Shown here in pieces: positions 1-8,857 of a DNA stretch of 64,000 bases. The DNA lies in the NCBI RefSeq assembly GCF_014268585.2, contig NZ_CP077092.1, positions 5,431,501 to 5,495,500 of the forward strand, in the 5' to 3' direction. The stretch's first letter is position 1; every line of letters begins with the position of its first letter. Below the pieces are notes generated by a model, which saw only the letters and a list, made by a program, of their open reading frames with translations, had not been told where the DNA came from and did not search any database. The translations under genes were made by a program, and so were the position numbers. The DNA comes from Pseudomonas iranensis. Lineage in GTDB: Bacteria > Pseudomonadota > Gammaproteobacteria > Pseudomonadales > Pseudomonadaceae.

Positions 1-213
1 TGGCAGGACGATCAGGTCAAAAGTCTGTGCCAGCACATCGACCAGCATGCCGTCGGCAGTCAGCCGGGTGCCGCGCGCACAGGTCAGCATGCGCCGACCT
101 TCGATGCTGGCGGCGACCACTTCGATGCCGGCGCGGCGCAGTACGTCGATCAGGGTCACGCTTTGCAAATCGTCGATGCCCTCGGCGAGGGCAATCAGGG
201 CTCTGGAAATCAT
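1..213 (-). CDS. DJ-1/PfpI family protein (YajL-like), N-terminal part
   Basis: The gene runs off the left edge; the first 71 residues are visible. They begin MISRALIALAEGIDDLQSV and continue with TLIDVLRRAGIEVVAASIEG, the typical first beta-alpha unit of the DJ-1/ThiJ/PfpI fold. The conserved glutamate of this family normally sits in the E-G-x-E/D segment, and here AEGIDD matches that place. The nucleophilic cysteine lies beyond the edge and cannot be checked. Members act as cytosolic glyoxalase III, deglycase or chaperone-type stress proteins; which activity applies is not visible. The start is the ATG complementary to 211-213. Confidence 0.75.
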   Translation of the reverse strand, partial: MISRALIALAEGIDDLQSVTLIDVLRRAGIEVVAASIEGRRMLTCARGTRLTADGMLVDVLAQTFDLIVLP

Positions 214-280
214 GGGCGCTTTCCGCTGGGTAGTCAGTCAAGCGTAGTCAGCTTTGTCCCACCTTGTTCGCAGACAGCCG

Positions 281-727
281 TTACTTGATGTAAAGCTGAG
301 TCGAAAGCGTGTTGCGCGGAGCGTTAATCGAGGTGTTGCTGAAGTTGAAGGTGCCTTGCTGTTTGCCGGCCAGATCGAAGGTATAAAGAGAACCGACGGT
401 TTTGCTGCCAGGGATGCATTCAGTGAGATTGCCATTATCGAAGGCGCACACCGGACCTCGGGTGCCGTTGACCTCGAAGCCATCCAAAGTCACGTGTGGC
501 TGGTTCTGGCCATAGCCGACTTCCAACACGAAGACCTTGATATTCGTCCCGCTGTGATTACATTGGGTTTGCGGCTGGTTATCGGCAATATCTTCCAGTC
601 CGCAGGAAGGTGACTGCACTTTGATCACCTTCACTTCGGTCAACGGCGGCGCCGAGGCCGCGAACGCCTGAGCTGTCGCCAGCAGTGCTGCAATCCATCC
701 GAAAATCCTGATCCCGCCGTTGCGCAT
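281..727 (-). CDS. secreted protein of unknown function
   Basis: 148 residues. The start at MRNGGIRIF gives a classic Sec signal peptide: a short basic end, the hydrophobic stretch FGWIAALLATAQAF, and a probable cleavage after AFA-A near residue 24. The mature part is small, rich in Thr, Asn and Gly, and has about four cysteines (SPSCG, QTQCN, GPVCAF, TECIPG), compatible with two disulfides in the periplasm. It ends in a beta-rich stretch. I do not recognise the family. An upstream in-frame extension exists but would bury the signal peptide, so the shorter start is preferred. It is divergent from the purine permease. Confidence 0.6.
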   Translation of the reverse strand: MRNGGIRIFGWIAALLATAQAFAASAPPLTEVKVIKVQSPSCGLEDIADNQPQTQCNHSGTNIKVFVLEVGYGQNQPHVTLDGFEVNGTRGPVCAFDNGNLTECIPGSKTVGSLYTFDLAGKQQGTFNFSNTSINAPRNTLSTQLYIK

Positions 728-947
728 GCCTGCCCACTCCAAAAAATCAGCGCGCAGTATGGCGCAGTTGTCGGCTGCGCAAAACTTCGCCGACGATCGA
801 CACCAACATCCGCCAAATTCCTCACGCGGCTGGTATGATGCGCGGCTTTTTCCGGCCCACGACAATTTCCCAGGCGCTTGCGACGGTCTGTGCTTTGCTG
901 TTGAGGTCGATACATTCACGGCGCCACGCGCGCCACGGGGAGCAGAC

Positions 948-2243
948 ATGCTGGAAAGGCTGTTTCAACTCAAGGCACACAACACCAACGTGCGCACCGA
1001 AATTCTTGCGGGCGTCACGACTTTCCTGGCCATGGCTTACATTCTGTTCGTCAACCCGAGCATCCTCGGCGAGACCGGCATGGACAAGGGCGCAATTTTC
1101 GTCGCCACCTGTCTGGCGGCCGCCATCGGCTCGACCGTGATGGGCCTGATCGCCAACTACCCGATCGCCCTCGCTCCGGGTATGGGCCTGAACGCCTTCT
1201 TTACCTACACCGTGGTGCTGCACATGGGCCACACCTGGCAGGTGGCGCTGGGTGCGGTGTTCATTTCCGCCGTGCTGTTTTTCCTGCTGTCGATCTTCCG
1301 CATCCGCGAATGGATCATCAACGCCATTCCGCTGCCACTGCGCTCGGCGATTGCCGCCGGTATCGGCCTGTTCCTGGCGCTGATCGCCCTGCACAACGCC
1401 GGTATCGTGGTCAGCAACCCGGCGACCATGGTCGGCCTCGGCGATTTGACCAAACCGGCGCCGATTCTGGCCACCGTCGGCTTTGCCGTGATCGTCGCCC
1501 TCGAAGCACTGAAAGTGCGCGGCGCAGTGCTGATCGGCATTCTCGCCGTAACCATCGCCTCGATCGTACTGAACGTCACCGAGTTCGGCGGCATCATGTC
1601 GATGCCGCCGTCGCTGGCGCCGACCTTCCTGCAACTGGACATCAAAGGCGCACTGGACATCGGTCTGGTCAGCGTGATCTTCGCCTTCCTGTTCGTCGAC
1701 CTGTTCGACAACTCCGGAACCCTGATCGGCGTCGCCAAGCGCGCCGGCCTGATGGGCAAGGACGGCCACATGCCGAAAATGGGCCGTGCGCTGATCGCCG
1801 ACAGTACGGCGGCCATGGCCGGTTCACTGCTGGGCACGTCGACCACCACCAGTTACATCGAATCCGCAGCCGGCGTCAGTGCCGGTGGCCGCACGGGCCT
1901 GACCGCCATCGTCGTGGCGATCCTGTTCCTGTTGGCGCTGTTCTTCTCGCCCCTGGCGGCCAGCGTTCCGGCCTTCGCCACCGCGCCAGCGCTGCTGTTC
2001 GTCGCCGTGCTGATGACTTCGGGCCTGGCGGAAATAGACTGGGACGACATCACCGTGGCGGCGCCGGTTGTGGTCACCGCACTGGCCATGCCGTTCACCT
2101 ATTCGATCGCCAACGGCATCGCCTTCGGCTTCATCGCCTGGACCGCCATCAAGCTGCTGTCCGGCCGTGCCCGTGAGCTGAACCCGGCACTGGTGATTCT
2201 GTCGATTCTGTTTGTGATCAAGCTGGGTTGGTTCAACGCATGA
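948..2243 (+). CDS. NCS2 family purine (adenine/guanine/hypoxanthine) permease
   Basis: 431 residues, the usual length for AdeP/GhxP/PbuG-type NCS2 proton symporters. About 12-14 hydrophobic segments are visible. Family hallmarks include the N-terminal [20 protein letters not shown], the [14 protein letters not shown] segment, [16 protein letters not shown] in the middle (the conserved acidic region of the purine site) and the [21 protein letters not shown] loop. It imports purine bases through the inner membrane. The start follows a good GGGGAG ribosome site; a long upstream extension is cytosolic-looking and unlike the family. The stop overlaps the trmA start by four bases (ATGA), so the two are translationally coupled. 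Confidence 0.9.
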   Translation: MLERLFQLKAHNTNVRTEILAGVTTFLAMAYILFVNPSILGETGMDKGAIFVATCLAAAIGSTVMGLIANYPIALAPGMGLNAFFTYTVVLHMGHTWQVALGAVFISAVLFFLLSIFRIREWIINAIPLPLRSAIAAGIGLFLALIALHNAGIVVSNPATMVGLGDLTKPAPILATVGFAVIVALEALKVRGAVLIGILAVTIASIVLNVTEFGGIMSMPPSLAPTFLQLDIKGALDIGLVSVIFAFLFVDLFDNSGTLIGVAKRAGLMGKDGHMPKMGRALIADSTAAMAGSLLGTSTTTSYIESAAGVSAGGRTGLTAIVVAILFLLALFFSPLAASVPAFATAPALLFVAVLMTSGLAEIDWDDITVAAPVVVTALAMPFTYSIANGIAFGFIAWTAIKLLSGRARELNPALVILSILFVIKLGWFNA

Positions 2244-3319
2244 CTTTCGATTCTCAAGCCTACGCCGAACAACTCGAAGCCAAGGTCACGCGCTTGCGTG
2301 ATCTGCTGGCGCCGTTCGATGCACCCGAGCCGTCGGTCTTTGATTCGCCGCTGCAGAACTTCCGCCTGCGCGCCGAATTCCGCCTGTGGCGCGAGGGCGG
2401 CGAACGGCATTACGCGATGTTCTCCCAGGACGACAAGCGCACGCCGATCCTCATCGAGGAATTTCCGATTGCCAGCCTGCGCATCAACCAGTTGATGCCG
2501 CAGTTGAAGGCCGCGTGGCAAGCCAGTTCGGCGCTGAGCCACAAGCTGTTCCAGGTCGAATTCCTGACCACGCTGGCTGGCGACGCGATGATCACCCTGT
2601 GCTATCACCGTCCGCTGGACGAGCATTGGCACGCGGCGGCAACTCAGTTGTCGGCGGATCTGGGCGTGAGCATCATCGGCCGCTCCAAAGGCAAGCGCGA
2701 AGTGCTCGGCCAGGACTATGTCGTCGAGAAACTCGAAGTCGGCGGCCGCACCTTCAGCTATCGCCAGCCCGAAGGCGCGTTCACCCAGCCCAACGGCACG
2801 GTGAACCAGAAGATGCTCAATTGGGCATACGAAGCCTTGGGCGATCGCAGCGACGATCTGCTCGAGCTGTACTGCGGCAACGGTAACTTCACCCTGCCGC
2901 TTGCGACTCGCGTGCGCAAAGTGCTCGCCACCGAGATCAGCAAGACTTCGGTCAACGCGGCCCTGAGCAATCTCAGCGACAACGCTGTGGATAACGTCAC
3001 GCTGGTGCGTTTGTCCGCCGAGGAGCTGACCGAAGCGCTCAACGAAGTGCGCCCGTTCCGTCGCCTGCACGGCATCGATCTGAAGAGCTACGAATTCGGC
3101 AGCGTCTTCGTCGACCCACCGCGCGCCGGCATGGATCCGGACACCTGCGAACTGACCCGGCGCTTCGACAACATCCTCTACATTTCCTGCAACCCGGACA
3201 CCCTGGCGGCTAACATCGCCCAGTTGCATGACACCCACCGCATTACCAAGTGCGCGATGTTTGACCAGTTCCCGTGGACCCATCACATGGAATCCGGTGT
3301 GCTGCTGACCCGGCGTTGA
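2240..3319 (+). CDS. trmA: tRNA (uracil-54-C5)-methyltransferase
   Basis: 359 residues, close to the E. coli enzyme. It makes ribothymidine (m5U54) in the T-loop of tRNAs from S-adenosylmethionine. The SAM-binding motif [16 protein letters not shown] is near residues 212-227, the VDPPRAGMD motif near 295-303, and the nucleophilic cysteine in ISCNPDTL at about residue 317. The C-terminal [10 protein letters not shown] matches the family. There is no N-terminal TRAM domain, which separates it from RlmC/RlmD. It overlaps the permease by four bases and is followed by a strong terminator. Confidence 0.95.
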   Translation: MTFDSQAYAEQLEAKVTRLRDLLAPFDAPEPSVFDSPLQNFRLRAEFRLWREGGERHYAMFSQDDKRTPILIEEFPIASLRINQLMPQLKAAWQASSALSHKLFQVEFLTTLAGDAMITLCYHRPLDEHWHAAATQLSADLGVSIIGRSKGKREVLGQDYVVEKLEVGGRTFSYRQPEGAFTQPNGTVNQKMLNWAYEALGDRSDDLLELYCGNGNFTLPLATRVRKVLATEISKTSVNAALSNLSDNAVDNVTLVRLSAEELTEALNEVRPFRRLHGIDLKSYEFGSVFVDPPRAGMDPDTCELTRRFDNILYISCNPDTLAANIAQLHDTHRITKCAMFDQFPWTHHMESGVLLTRR

Positions 3320-3338
3320 TTGCGGGTAGCTGATACGG

Positions 3339-3366
3339 AAAAGCCGTCGTGATTGACGGCTTTTTT
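3339..3366 (+). terminator. rho-independent terminator after trmA
   Basis: AAAAGCCGTC, a six-base loop GTGATT, GACGGCTTTT and a run of T. The stem is perfect and lies 20 bases after the trmA stop. The run of A on the 5' side means it could also work for the converging DUF2442 gene. Confidence 0.9.
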
Positions 3367-3373
3367 GTGGGTG

Positions 3374-3820
3374 CTATGGCGCGATATCCGTTTTGCGTGG
3401 ACGTCCGCCTTTTTTGCCATTGGCTCGCGCTGCCGCAGATTTCGCAGCGCTGCTTTGACGCCCGTTGCGCGAGGCGACGACCGACGCGGCCATCCGCATA
3501 AGCGGCGGGCTCGCTGAAATCATTCCGGCAATGGAAATATCCAGATCCTTGCCCTCATGGCACAGCGCAGTGCCGGCGAAGCCGATCGTCAGGCTTGCAT
3601 AATCGGCCGCTTCAAACCCCGCGAATTCGGGATACAGCTTCACCGGAAGCAACACACCGCTGCCGTCCTCGAAACGAATGACCAAAGAGGATTCTTCGAA
3701 GCTCACTGACACGGCCTGCAAACTATTGGCCTGTCGTGCTTCGCCAAGTGTGATGGCGGCATCGAGCATTTCTTCCGTCAGGGGGCGATGCACCGACGGT
3801 TTTGCTTTGATGACTTTCAT
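3374..3820 (-). CDS. DUF2442 family protein with basic GRPRK tail
   Basis: 148 residues. The centre (about 30-90) has the DUF2442 look: a short beta-rich domain with VSFEESSLVIRFEDGSGVLLPV and KLYPEFAGF. The tail (about 115-148) is rich in Ala, Lys and Arg and ends KKGGRPRKTDIAP, an AT-hook-like GRPRK core that could contact DNA. Its start overlaps the stop of the upstream DUF4160 gene by four bases (ATGA), so the two form a coupled pair. The function is not established. Such pairs are often seen as mobile two-gene modules and are sometimes suspected to be toxin-antitoxin-like; here that is inference only. Confidence 0.7.
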   Translation of the reverse strand: MKVIKAKPSVHRPLTEEMLDAAITLGEARQANSLQAVSVSFEESSLVIRFEDGSGVLLPVKLYPEFAGFEAADYASLTIGFAGTALCHEGKDLDISIAGMISASPPLMRMAASVVASRNGRQSSAAKSAAARANGKKGGRPRKTDIAP

Positions 3821-4245
3821 AATTCGATCTCAACTCCTTCCAACTTGCCGATCAAGGACAGCAGCACCTTGTCTTCATCGGGGTCATAGCGCGCCGATCC
3901 GATCCTGTAGGTCTCGTCGGTGACTGGTTTCATTACGGGCACTTCGTTTGCCTGGCAGTCCCATATCTGATTATCGAGACAAGCGGTCTTCACGGCCGAC
4001 CACCAGATCCCTCGTGCTCTACGCAAGTGCGCCGGTTGTCCAAGTGACAGACACAGGCCGTTAAGCACAGTGAGCGGTGGTCGTCGGGACAACGGCACGA
4101 CATCCCACAGATCAACTTCGTTGTGCCAGAAGCTGAACCGGAAGCGGGCATTCCAGGCACCCGCATCTACATGGGCGTGCGGTGGACAGTGTTCGTCTCT
4201 CAACATGATGCGAATCGACATTCCTTTGTAGCTGCATATCTTCAT
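3817..4245 (-). CDS. DUF4160 family protein
   Basis: 142 residues. The N-terminal third carries the DUF4160 signature: SIRIMLRDEHCPPHAHVDAG, with the D-x-x-x-P-P-H-x-H core at about residues 17-25, followed by a short beta-hairpin (ARFRFSFWHNEVDLWDV). The C-terminal half is not recognised. It contains a Trp-rich piece (GIWWSAVKTACLDNQIWDC) and an acidic end. The histidines and acidic residue of the core could bind a metal or be catalytic, but this is untested. It is first in a two-gene unit with the DUF2442 gene. The pair sits between core genes and uses rarer codons more often than its neighbours, suggesting recent acquisition. Confidence 0.7.
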   Translation of the reverse strand: MKICSYKGMSIRIMLRDEHCPPHAHVDAGAWNARFRFSFWHNEVDLWDVVPLSRRPPLTVLNGLCLSLGQPAHLRRARGIWWSAVKTACLDNQIWDCQANEVPVMKPVTDETYRIGSARYDPDEDKVLLSLIGKLEGVEIEL

Positions 4246-4571
4246 GCTAACCCATCCGTTAGGTTAATGGATTTCCAAATCTCGAATTTCCTTTCGAGTC
4301 CGACGACCGGTTAACACAAAGCGATGTGCCGGAGGTCACTGAAGACTAGCGGGCGTGGGGTTGCGGCTCGAGAAATGAGCAGAGAAAAACGTAAGCAAAG
4401 CTGTCGTTACGTTTTGAAATTACGCTTGGCATGATCACCCCTGTGCGATCACCGAACGAAAATTACTGCTCTTAAAGTTGTCCGATTGACCGATGTAACC
4501 ATCTAGTACATTTTATCTCCACAGGCTGAACCCACTCGGCCGATGCCAAAAACAAGAAGTGGAGTTACCCC
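4246..4571. other. AT-richer intergenic region upstream of aroQ
   Basis: 326 bases between the divergent DUF4160 and aroQ genes. It is clearly AT-richer than the surrounding coding DNA and holds the candidate operator at 4494-4510. No convincing reading frame was seen. The aroQ ribosome site is GTGGAG about ten bases before its ATG. Confidence 0.6.
4494..4510. promoter_or_regulatory. candidate TetR-type operator of the quinate genes, aroQ copy
   Basis: TGTAACCATCTAGTACA, an imperfect inverted repeat (TGTA-N9-TACA). It matches the reverse complement of 8858-8874 at 12 of 17 positions, with shared blocks TAACC and TAGTACA. A TTGACC hexamer ends three bases before it and an A/T-rich TTTTAT follows directly, so it would lie inside a promoter, where a repressor would act. 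The binding protein is inferred to be the TetR regulator encoded at 5991-6668. Confidence 0.5.
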
Positions 4572-5012
4572 ATGTCCCCTACCGTTCTGGTGCTTAACGG
4601 CCCGAACCTGAACCTGCTTGGCACCCGCGAGCCGGCGACTTATGGTCATGAAACGCTGGCGGATATTTCCGCGTTGTGTGGTCGCGCGGCTGACGAGTTC
4701 GGCCTGACCGTGGAATTTCGCCAGACCAATCATGAAGGCGAGTTGCTCGACTGGATTCACGCCGCGCGTGGTCGTTGTGCCGGGATCGTGATCAATCCGG
4801 CGGCGTGGACGCACACGTCCGTGGCGATTCGCGATGCACTGGTCGCCAGTGAATTGCCGGTGATCGAGGTGCACCTGTCCAATGTCCACGCCCGTGAGCC
4901 GTTCCGTCATCATTCATTTGTTTCCGGCATTGCCACGGCGGTGATGTGCGGGTTCGGCAGCCATGGCTATCGCCTGGCGCTGGAGCATTTCAGCCAGCGG
5001 TTGCAGAGGTAA
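4572..5012 (+). CDS. aroQ: type II 3-dehydroquinate dehydratase
   Basis: 146 residues, the normal size of the dodecameric type II enzyme, which interconverts 3-dehydroquinate and 3-dehydroshikimate. The N-terminal [21 protein letters not shown] carries the lid arginine (R19) and catalytic tyrosine (Y24). The substrate residues are [10 protein letters not shown] (N75, H81) and the catalytic histidine H101 in [18 protein letters not shown]. The dehydrogenase gene follows after only five bases. This placement suggests a catabolic AroQ paralogue serving quinate breakdown rather than the housekeeping copy, which in Pseudomonas usually lies beside accB. Confidence 0.95.
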   Translation: MSPTVLVLNGPNLNLLGTREPATYGHETLADISALCGRAADEFGLTVEFRQTNHEGELLDWIHAARGRCAGIVINPAAWTHTSVAIRDALVASELPVIEVHLSNVHAREPFRHHSFVSGIATAVMCGFGSHGYRLALEHFSQRLQR

Positions 5013-5017
5013 GAACC

Positions 5018-5872
5018 ATGTCGCGTTCCAAGGTGATACTCGCCGGGCTGATCGGCGCCGGGATTCAGGCTTCACGTACACCGGCACTGCATGAGCACGA
5101 AGGTGATGCGCAGGGCCTGCGCTATCTGTACCAGCTCATCGACCTCGATCAATTGCGCCTCGACAGCACGGCCCTGCCCGACTTGCTGCAAGCGGCGGAG
5201 CGGATGAATTACACCGGACTGAACATCACTTTCCCGTGCAAACAGGCGGTCATCCCGCTGCTCGATGAGTTGTCGCCGGAAGCCTTTGGTATCGGCGCGG
5301 TGAACACAGTGGTGCTGAAGGACGGCAAGCGTGTCGGCCACAACACCGATTGCCTCGGTTTCGCCGAGGGTTTTCGCCGGGGTCTGACAGACGCTGCCCG
5401 TGAACGCGTCGTCCAGATGGGCGCCGGTGGTGCTGGCGCGGCGGTGGCCCACGCGCTGCTCAGCGAAGGCGTACGGCAATTGACGATTTTTGATGTCGAC
5501 CGCGAGCGTGCCGAGAGCCTGGCAAACAATCTGAATCAACATTTTGGCGCCGGTCGCGCGCAGGCGGGGCGGGATTTGCCCGGGGCGCTGGCGCAGGCCG
5601 ATGGTCTGGTCAACACCACGCCGATGGGCATGGCCAAGCTGCCGGGTTCACCGGTGCCGGCCGGGTTGCTGCGCACGGAAATGTGGGTCGCGGAGATTGT
5701 GTATTTCCCGCTGGAAACCGAACTGCTGCGCGATGCCCGCGCCTTGGGCTGCCGCACCCTGGATGGCGGCAACATGGCGGTGTTTCAGGCGGTGAAGGCG
5801 TTTGAATTGTTCAGCGGCGTGGTGCCGGATGCGCAGCGCATGCTCGAGCATTTTCAAAGCATGAATGGCTGA
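5018..5872 (+). CDS. quinate/shikimate dehydrogenase (AroE/YdiB family)
   Basis: 284 residues. Substrate domain first: LIGAGIQASRTPALHEHEG, then GLNITFPCKQAVIP with the catalytic lysine K75, and HNTDCLGFAEG with D111. The Rossmann domain follows with GAGGAGAAVAHALL (about 135-148) and FDVDRERA, where the aspartate after the second strand favours NAD over NADP. NTTPMGM is conserved. The NITFPCKQ variant (Cys before Lys) is the form seen in catabolic quinate/shikimate dehydrogenases; biosynthetic AroE usually has NVTxPxK. It would oxidise quinate or shikimate. It forms an operon with aroQ. Confidence 0.85.
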   Translation: MSRSKVILAGLIGAGIQASRTPALHEHEGDAQGLRYLYQLIDLDQLRLDSTALPDLLQAAERMNYTGLNITFPCKQAVIPLLDELSPEAFGIGAVNTVVLKDGKRVGHNTDCLGFAEGFRRGLTDAARERVVQMGAGGAGAAVAHALLSEGVRQLTIFDVDRERAESLANNLNQHFGAGRAQAGRDLPGALAQADGLVNTTPMGMAKLPGSPVPAGLLRTEMWVAEIVYFPLETELLRDARALGCRTLDGGNMAVFQAVKAFELFSGVVPDAQRMLEHFQSMNG

Positions 5873-5886
5873 ATATCAAAGCGACC

Positions 5887-5980
5887 CTTGTGGGAGCGAG
5901 CCTGCTCGCGAAGGCGTCGATTCAGTCAACGAACAGGGCGACTGACGCACCGCTTTCGCGAGCAGGCTCGCTCCCACAAG
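5887..5980. repeat. REP doublet, GTGGGAGCGAGC family
   Basis: CTTGTGGGAGCGAGCCTGCT at the left and its reverse complement at the right, about 50 bases apart, between two convergent genes. Each arm is itself a small palindrome (CGAGC..GCTCG). It has the same layout as the copies at 10391, 17024, 35221 and 45229. Confidence 0.9.
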
Positions 5981-5990
5981 GGAGATCGAG

Positions 5991-6668
5991 TCAGGCCTTC
6001 AGGTAGCGCAACACCGATTCGCAGATCATCTCGCGGTGGCGCTGCTTGATGGTTTCGTCCGGCAGGTCGATCTGGAAGATTTCCCCCAGCGTGTGGCGGT
6101 TCGACACGCGATAGAAGCAGAACGAACTGATCAGCAGGTGCACGTCCAGCGCATCGATGCCACGCCGGAACAGACCTTCGTCCGCGCCTCGTTGCAGAAT
6201 CCCGCCCAAGGTATCGAGGATCGTGTTGTTCAGCGCCTTGATCGCATCGGAACGCTTCACGTATTCGGCGTTGTGGATATTTTCGATGCTGACAATGCGC
6301 ACGAAGTCGACGTTGTGATCGTGGTGATCGAAGGTGAATTCCACCAGTCGGCGGATCGCCAGCTCGGGCGGCAGCTCATCCAGATGCAGGCGGTTTTCCG
6401 TGCTGCGGATATCGCCGTATAGCTTCTCCAGCACCTCGACGTACAACTGCTCCTTGCTGCCGAAGTAGTAATAGATCATGCGCTTGGAGGTGTGGATGCG
6501 CTCGGCGATCGCGTCGACGCGGGCGCCGGACAATCCCTGCTGGACGAACTCGACGATCGCCTCCTGCAAAATGTTCTCGCGGGTCTTTTCCGGGTTGTTC
6601 TTGCGACTCTTGCGCGGCACTGCCTCGGACTCGACAGCAGCGGCGGAAAGTTCTGAATTCATGGTCAT
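5991..6668 (-). CDS. TetR family regulator, probably of quinate genes
   Basis: 225 residues from MTMNSELS (an ATG two codons later is also possible). After a basic linker (PRKSRKNNPEKTRENILQEA), the TetR helix-turn-helix lies at about 45-75: GARVDAIAERIHTSKRMIYY followed by YFGSKEQLY. The rest is helical and would bind an effector. It follows quiC on the same strand, 102 bases downstream, and points toward the aroQ-dehydrogenase unit, so it most likely senses quinate, shikimate or a ring product and represses the island. The candidate operator occurs in front of both quinate transcription units. Its exact ligand is not visible. Confidence 0.8.
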   Translation of the reverse strand: MTMNSELSAAAVESEAVPRKSRKNNPEKTRENILQEAIVEFVQQGLSGARVDAIAERIHTSKRMIYYYFGSKEQLYVEVLEKLYGDIRSTENRLHLDELPPELAIRRLVEFTFDHHDHNVDFVRIVSIENIHNAEYVKRSDAIKALNNTILDTLGGILQRGADEGLFRRGIDALDVHLLISSFCFYRVSNRHTLGEIFQIDLPDETIKQRHREMICESVLRYLKA

Positions 6669-6770
6669 CGCGGGCTCACGGCCATCACTGCACAAGCTGG
6701 CGATTATGGGCCGCGCGGGACAGTGAAGGAAGCCGCGCAGCCGGTGTTTAATCCCGCGTTTACGAATTCC

Positions 6771-8672
6771 CTACAACTTCGCCTGACGCACCGCACCGCT
6801 GCGGGATTTGGCCATCGCCGCCAGCCGCACCGCAACGTTGGCCGCGCCGTAGCCGGCATAGCCATTCTTGCGCTGAATGATCTCGAAGAAGAACCGCCCC
6901 TCGAACGGCTCGGTGTAGACATGAAACAACTCGCCGCCCTGGGCGTCACGGTCGTAGAGCACGTTGTAATAGGCCAGCTCGCTGAGAAACTCATCGTCGA
7001 AATCGAAACGCGCCGCAAGGTCGTCGTAGTAATTCAGCGGGATGTCCAGCAGCGGCACGCCGGCCTCTTTGGCGCGACTGACCTGGGCGAAGATGTCGTC
7101 ACAATCGAAGGCGATGTGGTGCACACCGGAGCCGCGATAACTCGACAGCGCATGCGAAATGGCAGTGTTGCGGTTCTCGGAAATGTTCAGTGGCAGCCGG
7201 ATCGAGCTGTCGCGGCTGCGCAGTGCGCGGCTCTTCACCAGACCGTACGGATCGGGCAAGACCACCTCATCGTCGGCTTCGAAATCCAGCAGGCTTTTGT
7301 AAAACAGCACCCAACTGTCGAGGCTGTCCGCCGGCAGCGCCATGGCCATGTGATCGATACGCTTGAGGCCGCCGCCGGTCTGCGCGTCCGGCAACAGATT
7401 GAAATCGGTGCCGTACACGTCGGCGTCCGCATCGACCAGATAAATCAGGCTGCCGTCCGGTGCGCGCACCGCCGCCAGTTCCAGTTCATTCGGCCCGACC
7501 AGGCCGCGATAGGGCTGCCCCTTGTAAGCGACGGCGCGGGCGAGCGCACTGGCGCTGTCCTTGACCCGCACGGCCGTGGCGCACAGCGACGGGCCGTGAG
7601 CTTCGAAAAAGCTGTGGGCGAACGAATACGGCTCGGAGTTGAGGATCAGGTTGATATCGCCCTGACGCAGCAGGCTGACGCTCTTGGAGCGATGCTGCCC
7701 GGCCTTGGCAAAACCGAGGCGTTGCAGCCAGTGACTGAGCTTCGCGCCCAACGCTTCGTCGACGGCAAACTCGAGAAATTCAACCCCGTTGTATTCGCTG
7801 GCCGGCGGCGTTTCGAAAAGAATGTCACGGTTGGCCACCGGCGGCGCTTCCTGCTCGAGACGCTGACGGGTCTTCTCTTCCAGATACAGCAGCGAGCGCA
7901 ATCCGTCGGCGGCGTTAGCTCGCGGGGGCGCGGCGCGGAAGCCGTCGTTGAAGATTTCCAGTGACAACGGCCCGGTATAGCCACTCTTGATGATCGGTGC
8001 GAGGAAACCCGGCAGATCGAATTCGCCCTGCCCCGGGAAACAGCGGAAATGCCGGCTCCACTCCAGCACGTCCATGGCCAGGATCGGCGCGTCGGCCATT
8101 TGCACGAAGAAGATCTTCTCGCCAGGAATGTCGGCGATCGCGCTGGGATCGCCCTTCAGCGACAGGGTGTGAAAGCTGTCGAGCAGCACGCCGAGGTTGG
8201 GGTGATCAGCCTGACGAACGATGTCCCAGACCTGTTGATAAGTATTGACGTGACGGCCCCACGCCAGCGCTTCGTAACCGATGCGCAAGCCACGGGCGCC
8301 GGCGCGTTCGGCCAGCAGGCGCAAATCATCGACGAGGATTTGCTGATCGCCGACACTGTCCGGCGACGCGTTGCTGCAGACCAGCACCAGGTCGGTGCCA
8401 AGTTCCTGCATCAGATCGAACTTGCGCTCGGCACGCTCGAGGTTGCGCGCCAGGCGATCGCGGCGGCAGCCCTCGAAGTCACGGAACGGCTGAAACAGGG
8501 TGATGGCGATCCCCAGATCGGCGCACATCTGTTTAATTTCCCGTGGGCTGCCGTCGTAGTACAGGAGGTCGTTTTCGAAAATTTCCACGCCGTCGAACCC
8601 GGCGGCGGCAATGGCTTCGAGTTTTTCCGGCAGGGTGCCGCTCAAGGAAACGGTGGCAATGGAACGCTGCAT
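6771..8672 (-). CDS. quiC: 3-dehydroshikimate dehydratase with C-terminal HPPD-like domain
   Basis: 633 residues. Residues 1-270 form an AP-endonuclease-2/xylose-isomerase-like TIM barrel that dehydrates 3-dehydroshikimate to protocatechuate. The expected metal ligands are present: E134 (IGYEALAWG), D165 (LLDSFHTL), Q191 (FVQMADAP) and E239 (LSLEIFND). From about 290 to the end come two vicinal-oxygen-chelate modules resembling 4-hydroxyphenylpyruvate dioxygenase; that family's three iron ligands are all retained as H441 (RIDHMAMALP), H519 (GVHHIAFD) and E597 (FFFEIIQR). Protocatechuate then feeds the beta-ketoadipate pathway. The gene is divergent from the MFS transporter and upstream of the TetR gene. 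Confidence 0.92.
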   Translation of the reverse strand: MQRSIATVSLSGTLPEKLEAIAAAGFDGVEIFENDLLYYDGSPREIKQMCADLGIAITLFQPFRDFEGCRRDRLARNLERAERKFDLMQELGTDLVLVCSNASPDSVGDQQILVDDLRLLAERAGARGLRIGYEALAWGRHVNTYQQVWDIVRQADHPNLGVLLDSFHTLSLKGDPSAIADIPGEKIFFVQMADAPILAMDVLEWSRHFRCFPGQGEFDLPGFLAPIIKSGYTGPLSLEIFNDGFRAAPPRANAADGLRSLLYLEEKTRQRLEQEAPPVANRDILFETPPASEYNGVEFLEFAVDEALGAKLSHWLQRLGFAKAGQHRSKSVSLLRQGDINLILNSEPYSFAHSFFEAHGPSLCATAVRVKDSASALARAVAYKGQPYRGLVGPNELELAAVRAPDGSLIYLVDADADVYGTDFNLLPDAQTGGGLKRIDHMAMALPADSLDSWVLFYKSLLDFEADDEVVLPDPYGLVKSRALRSRDSSIRLPLNISENRNTAISHALSSYRGSGVHHIAFDCDDIFAQVSRAKEAGVPLLDIPLNYYDDLAARFDFDDEFLSELAYYNVLYDRDAQGGELFHVYTEPFEGRFFFEIIQRKNGYAGYGAANVAVRLAAMAKSRSGAVRQAKL

Positions 8673-8708
8673 GTTTCAACTCCCGGACTGCGCCGCTTTA
8701 TCTTTACT

Positions 8709-8793
8709 GTAGGAGCTGCCGAAGGCTGCGATCGTTTGATCTTGATTACCAAAACAGCAAAATCAAAAGATCGCAGCCTTCAGCAGCTCCTAC
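8709..8793. repeat. REP doublet, GTAGGAGCTGC family
   Basis: GTAGGAGCTGCCGAAGGCTG at the left and CAGCCTTCAGCAGCTCCTAC at the right, with GATCG and AAAGATCGC near the centre. A second REP family distinct from the GTGGGAGCGAGC type; a half copy occurs at 39647. Confidence 0.85.
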
Positions 8794-8857
8794 CGGGGAA
8801 TGGGTTTTTATAGTGAGGGAAATTATTGGCTGCATCCCTGCGCGCAGCAATTTAAAG

